Shown: piece after piece, positions 1-5,004 of the stretch
Numbering within the stretch: the stretch's first letter is position 1
Layout: each line of letters starts with the position of its first letter
NCBI GenBank assembly: GCA_938016625.1
Contig: CALILB010000419.1
Location: forward strand, 1-5,004
Length of the DNA: 5,004 bases
From: an uncultured bacterium
GTDB lineage: Bacteria > Acidobacteriota > Thermoanaerobaculia > Multivoradales > JAHEKO01
Reading direction: 5' to 3'
Notes under the pieces: generated by a model
Databases searched by the model: none
What the model was told of the DNA's origin: nothing
What the model saw: the letters and a program-made list of their open reading frames with translations, nothing else
Translations under genes and position numbers: made by a program

Positions 1-1194
1 GTACTGTGCGACGTAGACCTCCCCGGTCTCGTCCTCACCAAACGAGCTGACGGCAAAGCCGGTCTCGAGCAGCACCTGGGACTCCCAGACTGCGTCACAG
101 CGAGGGACGGTCCCGCGGAGCAGACCGGTACAGAAGTCGCCGTAGAGGTAGACCCCGGAAAGTCGAGGCTCCAAGGTCCCGCGGTAGCGATAGCCGCCGG
201 AGACCGAGCCGGAGCCGGGCGGGCAGCCGCCGGGTAGCTGGTTGTACTCCAGCACCGGTAGAGTCAGGCTGCCGTCGTTGCAGTCGCTCGACGGGTTGAA
301 ACAGGAGCTGCCCTCCATCAGCCGCCAGCCGTAGTTTTCGCCACCGGTGCTGTCGGCCGCTTGATAGTCGATCTCCTCGATGGAGTTCTGACCCACATCG
401 CCAAGCCATAGATCTCCGGTCAGGCGATCGAAGCTGAAGCGCCAGGGGTTGCGCAGACCATAGGCCCAGATCTCGTCACAGTCACCGGCACCACCGACAA
501 AAGGATTGGACGCCGGAATGCCGTAGTCCGGATCGGACCCACAGAGATCGTTTGGCTCCGCCGGGGGACTTCCCTCCGGATCGATCCGCAGGAGATTCCC
601 CAGCAGGTCGCCCTTGTTCTGGGCGTGGTTCTGTGGGTCACCACCCGAGCCTCCATCACCGAGACCCAGGTACAGATAACCGTCGGCACCAAAGGCGATA
701 TGACCGCCGTTGTGGTTGGAGTAGGGCTGGGCGACCACGAGCATCATCTCGGCCGAGCCCGCGTCGGCCAGATCGGCGTTGCCCCCGGAGACCGAGTACC
801 GAGCCAGCACCGAGGCGCCGTCGCTGACTCTCGTGTAGCTGACGTAGAAGAGGCCGTTCGCGCCATAGTTGGGATGAAATGCCAAGCCCAACAGACCACA
901 CTCGTTGCAGGTGGAGACCAACGAGCCCACATCCAGAAACGGAGTCGGTAGCAGGATGCCGTTCTTCAGAACGCGGATCCGACCAAGTTTCTCGATGATA
1001 AAGAGTCGGCCAGAGCCGTCACCGGCATGGGTCACCAAGATCGGAAAGCCGAGGCCGGTGGCGACCGTCTCGAGCTCGAGCTGAAGCCCCTGGCCGACTA
1101 GCCCGGTGCCCCCCGCGAGCGACAGGAGAATGACAAGCCATATGGTCCACGACCGGCGCACCGGCACATTCCAACACACCTGCGTAATGATCAC
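1..1194 (-). CDS. PQQ-dependent glucose/sorbosone dehydrogenase-like exported protein, 3' end beyond window
   Basis: A single open frame (about 398 codons, no stop before position 1) encodes a six-bladed beta-propeller protein of the soluble aldose dehydrogenase (GSDH) family. Members oxidise sugars in the periplasm or outside the cell using PQQ and calcium. Numbered from the GTG at 1194, visible motifs are CGLLGLAFHPNY (119-130), NHNGGH with the predicted catalytic His161 (160-165), GLGDGGSGGD (177-186), DEIWAYGLRNPWRF with the PQQ-contacting type R248-N249 (240-253), GDVGQN (265-270), ENYGW (286-290) and YLYGDFCTG (349-357). The N-terminus is a signal peptide: an RR-containing basic stretch, then WLVILLSLAGG. 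Two starts are plausible: GTG 1194, overlapping the upstream stop as GTGA, or GTG 1167, which has AGGTG nine bases upstream and gives a more typical signal peptide (MPVRRSW). At least nine cysteines lie in the mature part, suggesting disulfides. The substrate is unknown, and some family members (HHIP/YliI types) may not be true glucose dehydrogenases. Confidence 0.9.
   Translation of the reverse strand, partial: MIITQVCWNVPVRRSWTIWLVILLSLAGGTGLVGQGLQLELETVATGLGFPILVTHAGDGSGRLFIIEKLGRIRVLKNGILLPTPFLDVGSLVSTCNECGLLGLAFHPNYGANGLFYVSYTRVSDGASVLARYSVSGGNADLADAGSAEMMLVVAQPYSNHNGGHIAFGADGYLYLGLGDGGSGGDPQNHAQNKGDLLGNLLRIDPEGSPPAEPNDLCGSDPDYGIPASNPFVGGAGDCDEIWAYGLRNPWRFSFDRLTGDLWLGDVGQNSIEEIDYQAADSTGGENYGWRLMEGSSCFNPSSDCNDGSLTLPVLEYNQLPGGCPPGSGSVSGGYRYRGTLEPRLSGVYLYGDFCTGLLRGTVPRCDAVWESQVLLETGFAVSSFGEDETGEVYVAQY
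1191..1194 (-). other. GTGA stop/start overlap coupling VanZ gene to dehydrogenase gene
   Basis: On the minus strand, bases 1194-1191 read GTGA. TGA ends the VanZ-type frame and GTG can start the dehydrogenase frame. Four-base overlaps like this usually mark translational coupling in one operon. The alternative GTG at 1167 would remove the overlap and leave a 23-base gap, which is still operon-like spacing. Confidence 0.5.
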
Positions 1195-2441
1195 CTAGGG
1201 CTTGTATCTCGGCGACCGAGGTATCGATCGACGCCAACAAGGCCGACGAGCAGGATCACCATCAGGGTGAGCAGCTGGGGCTCGCTCAGGCGGGTGATCA
1301 GGTGCTGGCCGACGGCGCTCTTGTAAGTCATCTCGGGCAGCGCATGACGACGCAGAAAGGTCCTCGTGTCGCGCGACAGCCTGTAGGAGGAGCTGCCCAG
1401 CGTTTTGGGGAAGAAGTGCCCGAGAACGAGGTGCTCGCGCCAGGCGATGGTCGCCAACTCGCGGTCGACCTCTCCCTCGCCGACGCTCTGGCGAGCCTCC
1501 CAGGTGTAGCGATCGCGGCGGAACAGGTGCACGCGGGCCTCGTTGAGGAACGGCTCCCTCGAAGCCGGGTGGTCGGTCAGAAAGTCCGGGTACCGCAAGT
1601 GATCGTGATAGGCGTCGAGAATCGCGGCCACCTCTTCGGCCCGCTCACGGTCCTCTCGTGCCAGCTCTTCGAGCGTCAGACGCGAATAGAAGGATCCGAT
1701 CTCGGGGTGGTCGTGGCGAAAGCCGTACTCCGCCATCACCGAGGGGTTGCCGGCGAGAAACCCCAAGGCCGGTATCCGTGCCGCGTAGCGCTCGACCCGC
1801 TCGGGGGTGTTGAGCACACACAGGGTCAGAAGTATCGTCAGCACGGCCCCCAGCCGGCAGAGCCGCCGCACACCCCGGACGCTCCATCCGGTGGCGATGT
1901 AATCGGGTCGCAGCCCCTTCCAGATGGCGATCTGCGCCAGGGCCGCCGACAGGGCATTGAGCCCGACGTCGCGAAACTCCCAGTAGCGCTGCGGGGTGAC
2001 CCACTGCAGGATCTCGTCGATCGCCCCCACCAGGGTGCAAACCAGGACCGCGGCCGGGTAGATGGCACTGTCGCGCATCGTGTGGCTCAAGGCCCGAAAG
2101 ACCAGCACCCCGAGCACTCCGTACTCGAGAAAGTGGAGCGACTCTTCCGGGGTCTCGAGCCGGTTGGCGGCGAGGAAATAGACCGCCAGCACGCCGACCA
2201 GCCAAAGGACCTGGGCACCGCCGAATCGCTTTGACGATCGCCACAGGTAGATCGCCAGCGCCACGGTCAGCACCACGATGGCGCCCAGCGTGAAGACGAG
2301 AAACGACTCGCGACCCCACCTCTGGGTCACAAAGCGCTGGATCGTGCGGGCGAAGGGAACGGTCGCCAGAATGAAAAGCGACCACAGGGCGACCAGAAGC
2401 CAGGACACCCATCGCGGCTCCCGGGGCGGCTCGTTCAACAT
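1191..2441 (-). CDS. VanZ family membrane protein with large C-terminal extracytoplasmic domain
   Basis: This encodes a 416-residue polytopic membrane protein from ATG 2441. The N-terminal half carries the VanZ signature: PEESLHFLEYGVLG (98-111, with H103, E106, Y107), then GAIDEILQ (139-146) and FRDVGLNALSAAL (156-168). Hydrophobic segments are near 11-30, 46-67, 78-92, 105-118, 127-142, 163-176, 194-211 and 388-404. VanZ proteins are integral membrane proteins; one member is linked to teicoplanin resistance, but the molecular role of most is unknown, so resistance should not be inferred. After the seventh segment comes a hydrophilic stretch of about 176 residues (212-387, including EYGFRHDHPEIGSFYSRL at 238-255), closed by a last transmembrane helix and a short basic tail. 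I do not recognise this part. The frame stays open to a GTG at 2621, but ATG 2441 sits just before the first membrane helix. No clear ribosome site precedes either start. The stop overlaps the next gene's GTG, suggesting co-translation with the exported dehydrogenase. Confidence 0.83.
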   Translation of the reverse strand: MLNEPPREPRWVSWLLVALWSLFILATVPFARTIQRFVTQRWGRESFLVFTLGAIVVLTVALAIYLWRSSKRFGGAQVLWLVGVLAVYFLAANRLETPEESLHFLEYGVLGVLVFRALSHTMRDSAIYPAAVLVCTLVGAIDEILQWVTPQRYWEFRDVGLNALSAALAQIAIWKGLRPDYIATGWSVRGVRRLCRLGAVLTILLTLCVLNTPERVERYAARIPALGFLAGNPSVMAEYGFRHDHPEIGSFYSRLTLEELAREDRERAEEVAAILDAYHDHLRYPDFLTDHPASREPFLNEARVHLFRRDRYTWEARQSVGEGEVDRELATIAWREHLVLGHFFPKTLGSSSYRLSRDTRTFLRRHALPEMTYKSAVGQHLITRLSEPQLLTLMVILLVGLVGVDRYLGRRDTSPR

Positions 2442-2459
2442 GCGGTGATGGTGTCGACT

Positions 2460-2473
2460 CCCTCGTTCGAGGG
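2460..2473. repeat. Perfect inverted repeat CCCTCG-TT-CGAGGG upstream of VanZ gene
   Basis: Six-base arms (CCCTCG and CGAGGG) flank a two-base centre; pairing does not extend beyond the arms. It lies 19-32 bases upstream of the VanZ ATG at 2441. That position suits a dimeric repressor operator overlapping the promoter or leader. The two-base centre is too short for an RNA hairpin loop unless the innermost pairs open, and no T-tract follows, so it is unlikely to be a terminator. Confidence 0.4.
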
Positions 2474-2600
2474 TCCATCGTAGCATCGGCGCTGGCGAAA
2501 GAGCCGGCCATTTCGACCTTCCGATGTCGGCCTTGGCGGTCTCGGAGGGTACCGACTGCGAGACCTGCCGGTCCCCGAGATACCGCGCGGCGCCCCACGC

Positions 2601-2622
2601 AAAGCACTCGAGAGAAAGCACT
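2601..2622. repeat. Direct repeat AAAGCACT, two copies 14 bp apart
   Basis: AAAGCACT occurs at 2601-2608 and again at 2615-2622, separated by CGAGAG. The start-to-start distance is 14 bases, more than one helical turn. It sits in the middle of the divergent intergenic region, where tandem regulator sites would be expected. With only two short copies, chance is a real possibility. Confidence 0.3.
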
Positions 2623-2716
2623 TAGCGATCGTCGAGACCCTCCACTTCGAGCCTCGGGAAGCCGCCAGCCAGCGGTGGGCAGATTCCTTGCAAGAGTATG
2701 CTCTACTTGATCAGCC

Positions 2717-2723
2717 GGAAGGG
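2717..2723 (+). promoter_or_regulatory. Candidate ribosome binding site (GGAAGGG) for the small gene
   Basis: A purine-rich GGAAGGG ends three bases before ATG 2727. Its GGAAG core is five bases from the start codon, within the usual Shine-Dalgarno range. It is the main reason for preferring ATG 2727 over the upstream in-frame TTG at 2688, which has no comparable element. Confidence 0.4.
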
Positions 2724-2726
2724 CAG

Positions 2727-2933
2727 ATGGTCCGGTACCCCCAGATCCGAATAAGCTTGCGGACCCGCAATCCCCTGGTCCTGGTTGCCGCGGTGCGCCA
2801 GGAGCTTCGCCGGGCCGGTGTGGACAGGGAGGAGATCCAGCGATTCAGCAAAGAAGCCCTCTCGGCCAAGGATCTGCAAAAGGCACGCGAAGTCTGCAAC
2901 ACTTGGGTTGCCACCGGGCACCGCGGCGAATGA
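2727..2933 (+). CDS. Small conserved-looking protein of unknown function, 68 aa
   Basis: The frame encodes 68 residues from ATG 2727 to TGA 2931-2933. It reads as a short beta-like strand (RYPQIRISLRT), the segment NPLVLVAAVRQELRRAG, and then helices with the pattern DREEIQRFSKEAL and LQKAREVCNTW. It is basic and charged, with a single Cys, no signal peptide and no membrane segment, so it is probably a cytoplasmic helical protein. The pattern 'R-x-R-N-P-L-x-L-V-x-A-V-R-x-x-L-R-R-A-G-V' with 'E-I-x-R-F-x-x-E-A-L' resembles small uncharacterised bacterial proteins I recall, but I cannot name a family or function. An in-frame TTG at 2688 would add 13 residues. Its stop overlaps the decarboxylase start as ATGA, so the two are probably translated together. 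The physicochemical regularity and this overlap are the reasons to call it real. Confidence 0.66.
   Translation: MVRYPQIRISLRTRNPLVLVAAVRQELRRAGVDREEIQRFSKEALSAKDLQKAREVCNTWVATGHRGE
2930..2933 (+). other. ATGA stop/start overlap coupling small gene to decarboxylase gene
   Basis: Bases 2930-2933 read ATGA: ATG starts the decarboxylase and TGA ends the small protein. The decarboxylase start has no good Shine-Dalgarno sequence (upstream is GGGCACCGCGGCGA), so its translation probably depends on ribosomes finishing the small gene. This overlap also argues for ATG 2930 over the in-frame TTG at 2903. Confidence 0.6.
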
Positions 2934-4360
2934 CCACAGATAAGAGAATTTCTCCCCTCGAGCTGTCGGCAGCCGAGATGAGAGAGGCCGTCGATCTGGC
3001 GATGGAGGAGATCGTCGCCCACATCGACTCACTTCCCGAGCAACCCTCCTTCGACACCGAGGGCGGTGAGGAGCTGGCCCGGTCGTTGGTCGAAGACCCC
3101 CCCGAGGAGGGGCGACCGTACCCCGAGCTGCTCGAACTGCTCTTTGGCCGGCTCGTCCACAAGACCTTCAACGCCGCCGGGCCGGGGTATCTCGCCTACA
3201 TCCCCGGCGGTGGTCTCTTTCAATCGGCCATCGCCGACCTCATCGCCGACTCGGTCAACCGCTATGTCGGGGTGTGGGCGGCCGCGCCGGGTCTGGTCCA
3301 GCTCGAGACCAACGTCATCCGGTGGTTCTGCCGCATGGTGGGCTACCCCGAAGAGGCGCTGGGCATTCTCACCTCGGGGGGGTCGCTCGCCAACTTCACG
3401 GCGGTGGTCACGGCCCGCAGACAGCTGCTGCCCGACGACTTCTTGCGGGGGACTCTCTACGCCTCGGATCAGATCCACCATTCGGTGGCCAAGGCCGCCA
3501 TGCTGGCCGGCTTCCCGGCCGAGAATCTCCGCCTCGTGGCCAGTGACGACCGCAGGCGAATTCGCATGGACCTGCTGGCAGAGCGGATCACCGAAGACCG
3601 CGCCTCCGGTCACACGCCCTTTCTCATCGTCGGCAGTGCCGGCACGGTCAACACCGGCACCGTGGACGATCTGCCCGCCCTCGACGAGTTGGCTCGCCGC
3701 GAAGGGCTTTGGCTCCACCTCGACGGGGCCTACGGTGGATTCTTCGCCCTCACCAAGCGTGGCCGTCGGACGCTCGCCGGACTCGAACGTGCCGACTCCA
3801 TCACGCTGGATCCCCACAAGGGGCTTTTTCTCCCCTATGGCACCGGGTGCCTGCTGGTGCGTGACCGGGCCGCCCTCGAGCGGGCTCACCACATCGAGGC
3901 CGACTACATGCCCCGGATGCAGGAGGACGCCGACCTGGTGGACTTCTGCGAGCTGTCACCCGAGCTGTCGCGCGACTTTCGCGGTCTCAGGGTCTGGCTC
4001 CCCTTGAAGATGCACGGTCTTGGCGCCTTTCGCGCCGCCCTCGACGAGAAGCTGGACCTCGCCCGTTGGGCCGCAGCGGAGCTTGGCAAGATCGACCAGA
4101 TCGAGATCGTCGCCGAGCCTGAGCTCTCGATCGTGGCCTTCCGTTGGAGCCCACCGGATCTTCCCGACGAGGAGGTGGATCGGCTGAATCGTGAGCTGCT
4201 GGAGCGGACAAACGCCCGGCGGCGCGTCTACCTGACGGCGACCCGGCTCGACGGCCGATTTGTCATCCGTATCTGTGTGTTGAGCTTTCGCACCCACCGC
4301 GACCGGATGGAGGCGGCGCTCACAGACATCCGCGCCGCCCTTGCCGAGCTACGGGGGTAA
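2930..4360 (+). CDS. Group II pyridoxal-phosphate-dependent amino acid decarboxylase
   Basis: This is a complete 476-residue cytoplasmic PLP enzyme of the aromatic amino acid / glutamate decarboxylase group (fold type I), of typical length for the family. Seen in order: PGYLAYIPGG (85-94, substrate-side N-terminal loop), TSGGSLAN (148-155, phosphate-binding loop), SDQIHHS with H183 in the place of the His that stacks on the PLP ring (180-185), GSAGTVNTGTVDD (235-247), HLDGAYGG with D265 contacting the pyridine nitrogen (263-270), and DPHKG with the Schiff-base Lys297 (294-298). Y326 in ADYMP may match the catalytic-loop tyrosine that favours decarboxylation over oxidative deamination; this alignment is by eye. 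DFRGLRVWLPLKMHG follows, as in aromatic amino acid decarboxylases. The product is presumably an amine and CO2. The substrate (Trp, Tyr, DOPA, Glu, Asp or other) cannot be told. The residue after the lysine is Gly, not the Trp common in the aromatic group. It is translationally coupled to the upstream 68-residue protein. Confidence 0.93.
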   Translation: MTTDKRISPLELSAAEMREAVDLAMEEIVAHIDSLPEQPSFDTEGGEELARSLVEDPPEEGRPYPELLELLFGRLVHKTFNAAGPGYLAYIPGGGLFQSAIADLIADSVNRYVGVWAAAPGLVQLETNVIRWFCRMVGYPEEALGILTSGGSLANFTAVVTARRQLLPDDFLRGTLYASDQIHHSVAKAAMLAGFPAENLRLVASDDRRRIRMDLLAERITEDRASGHTPFLIVGSAGTVNTGTVDDLPALDELARREGLWLHLDGAYGGFFALTKRGRRTLAGLERADSITLDPHKGLFLPYGTGCLLVRDRAALERAHHIEADYMPRMQEDADLVDFCELSPELSRDFRGLRVWLPLKMHGLGAFRAALDEKLDLARWAAAELGKIDQIEIVAEPELSIVAFRWSPPDLPDEEVDRLNRELLERTNARRRVYLTATRLDGRFVIRICVLSFRTHRDRMEAALTDIRAALAELRG

Positions 4361-4364
4361 ACCT

Positions 4365-5004
4365 CTAAACCAATTCGGGATCGGTCACGATCTCCACCAG
4401 CGATGGCCCGTCGTAAGCCAGGGCCTGCTCCAACGCCCCGTCCAACTCCTCCTTGGCGGTGACCTTGAGACCAAGCGCGCCACAGAGGCGGGCATACTGC
4501 GCGAAGTCCGGATTGTGGAGCGAGGTCTGCCACACATCCCAGTTGCCGGCGCGTTGCTCCTTCGAAATCTTGCCCAGCTCGTTGTTGTTGAGCAGCACGT
4601 GGGTGATCTTCATGCCGTACTTGACGGCGGTGGTCAGCTCGCCCATGTACTGGCCAAAACCACCGTCGCCGGTGATGGCGACGACCGGCCGGCTCCGAAA
4701 CCGCAGATCCTCCTCCTGGGTGGCGGCCCAGGCACCCATCGCCGCCGGATAGCCAAATCCGATCGAGCCCAGGTAGCCCGACATCAACACGTCCTGCTTG
4801 CCACTCGCTTCGAAATAACGCCCGAAGCTGTAGGTGTTGTTTCCGACATCGACGGCGATCACGGCGTCCTCTTCGACCTGGCGTGTCATGGCCGCGAAAA
4901 TCGATGCCGAGTTGACTCCCTGGCCGTGGTCGTCGGCCTCGCGACGGTCCTTTTCGGTGCGCCAGATCTTCCAACGTTCGGCGACCTGCCGCTCCGTCCC
5001 GGCG
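4365..5004 (-). CDS. Thiamine-diphosphate-dependent enzyme (pyruvate oxidase / acetolactate synthase superfamily), C-terminal part
   Basis: The frame is open from the right window edge (first full codon at 5003) to TAG at 4365-4367, giving 212 C-terminal residues of a protein that is usually about 550-600 long. It is the TPP-binding (PP) domain: VDVGNNTYSFGRYF, the loop GYLGSIGFGYPAAMGAW, and the diphosphate/Mg motif GDG (4670-4662) followed after 24 residues by NNN (4589-4581), matching GDG-x(24-28)-NN. ELGKISKEQRAGNWDVWQTSLHNPDFAQYAR and the ending DGPSLVEIVTDPEL resemble PoxB-type pyruvate oxidases / pyruvate:quinone dehydrogenases more than anabolic acetolactate synthase, but this is judged by eye. 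Such enzymes decarboxylate a 2-oxo acid. The N-terminal domain with the catalytic Glu and the FAD-related middle domain lie outside the window, so the reaction cannot be fixed. No PoxB-like membrane-binding tail is evident, since the protein ends soon after the core domain. Confidence 0.88.
   Translation of the reverse strand, partial: AGTERQVAERWKIWRTEKDRREADDHGQGVNSASIFAAMTRQVEEDAVIAVDVGNNTYSFGRYFEASGKQDVLMSGYLGSIGFGYPAAMGAWAATQEEDLRFRSRPVVAITGDGGFGQYMGELTTAVKYGMKITHVLLNNNELGKISKEQRAGNWDVWQTSLHNPDFAQYARLCGALGLKVTAKEELDGALEQALAYDGPSLVEIVTDPELV

Larger units (their letters stand above)
2442..2726. promoter_or_regulatory. Divergent intergenic region between the VanZ gene and the small-protein gene
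   Basis: These 285 bases separate two divergently oriented units and must hold their promoters if the chosen starts are right. Two repeats stand out: an inverted repeat at 2460-2473 and a direct repeat at 2601-2608/2615-2622. I could not find a convincing sigma-70 pair. TATGCT at 2697-2702 resembles a -10 box, but the matching -35 position reads GGTGGG. Both flanking frames stay open into this region: the minus frame to a GTG at 2621, and the plus frame back to a stop at 2481-2483 with no ATG or GTG start. Part of it could therefore be coding if an unusual start is used. No RNA gene is visible. Confidence 0.45.

Noticed and set aside
420..932. Possible frameshift in the dehydrogenase, because only short frames showed a bounded start and stop here
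   Set aside because: Direct translation of the minus strand gives one uninterrupted frame from 1194 to 1; it simply has no stop inside the window. The gene is intact as far as it can be seen.
1069..1082. CTCGAG-rich tandem stretch near the dehydrogenase N-terminus
   Set aside because: It encodes LELE in the mature protein start and is explained by codon choice; there is no sign of an expanded repeat or a regulatory site.
1302..2234. Plus-strand open frame of 310 residues opposite the VanZ gene
   Set aside because: Its translation is proline-, glycine- and arginine-rich without domain patterns, while the opposite strand gives clear VanZ motifs and membrane helices. It is a GC-rich antisense shadow.
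1191..2441. Calling the VanZ-type gene a teicoplanin resistance gene
   Set aside because: Only the broad VanZ family motif is present. There are no vanA-type neighbours (vanH, vanA, vanX, vanRS), and most VanZ proteins have no shown role in resistance.
1645..2607. Minus-strand 320-residue frame overlapping the VanZ gene
   Set aside because: It is a one-base-shifted reading of the same DNA; the product is Arg/Gly/Pro-rich and has no recognisable motif.
3029..3892. 287-residue minus-strand and 313-residue plus-strand frames inside the decarboxylase
   Set aside because: Both lie within a gene with complete, ordered PLP-enzyme motifs. Their products are low-complexity (Ser/Pro/Arg or Gly/Val/Glu) and typical of alternative frames in GC-rich DNA.
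4228..4974. 248-residue minus-strand frame over the right edge
   Set aside because: It is a shifted reading of the thiamine enzyme gene (Arg/Gly-rich), whereas the neighbouring frame carries the GDG...NNN motif and stays open to the window edge.

Overview
The window is a GC-rich (by eye clearly above 60 %), gene-dense bacterial chromosome segment with four substantial protein genes and one small one. Nothing in it looks mobile: I see no transposase, integrase, tRNA, rRNA, CRISPR or phage gene. GC-rich codon use, an exported PQQ-type sugar dehydrogenase, weak Shine-Dalgarno signals and GTG start candidates would fit a free-living soil or aquatic Gram-negative lineage such as Acidobacteriota or Myxococcota. 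That placement is a guess and cannot be settled from this sequence.

Layout. Positions 1-2441 form a leftward two-gene unit. A VanZ-type membrane protein with a large extra C-terminal domain (1191-2441) is followed, with a 4-base GTGA stop/start overlap, by an exported, cysteine-rich glucose/sorbosone-dehydrogenase-like protein whose 3' end lies beyond position 1. Positions 2442-2726 are a 285-base divergent intergenic region. It holds a perfect 6+6 inverted repeat close to the VanZ start and an 8-base direct repeat; these are the best candidates for promoter or operator sequence. Positions 2727-4360 form a rightward two-gene unit. A 68-residue uncharacterised protein overlaps by ATGA a group II PLP-dependent decarboxylase, which is complete with its Schiff-base lysine. 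From 4365 to the right edge, on the minus strand, is the C-terminal part of a thiamine-diphosphate enzyme of the pyruvate oxidase / acetolactate synthase superfamily. It converges on the decarboxylase with only 4 bases between the stop codons.

How they work together. Each divergent pair is probably translationally coupled. The left pair acts at or outside the cytoplasmic membrane, with a polytopic VanZ protein and a secreted dehydrogenase. The right pair is cytoplasmic, with the decarboxylase consuming an amino acid whose identity cannot be read from the sequence. No pathway links the two units to each other or to the thiamine enzyme. I found no convincing new multi-gene system. The most open questions are the unknown 176-residue domain on the VanZ protein and the small protein coupled to the decarboxylase.
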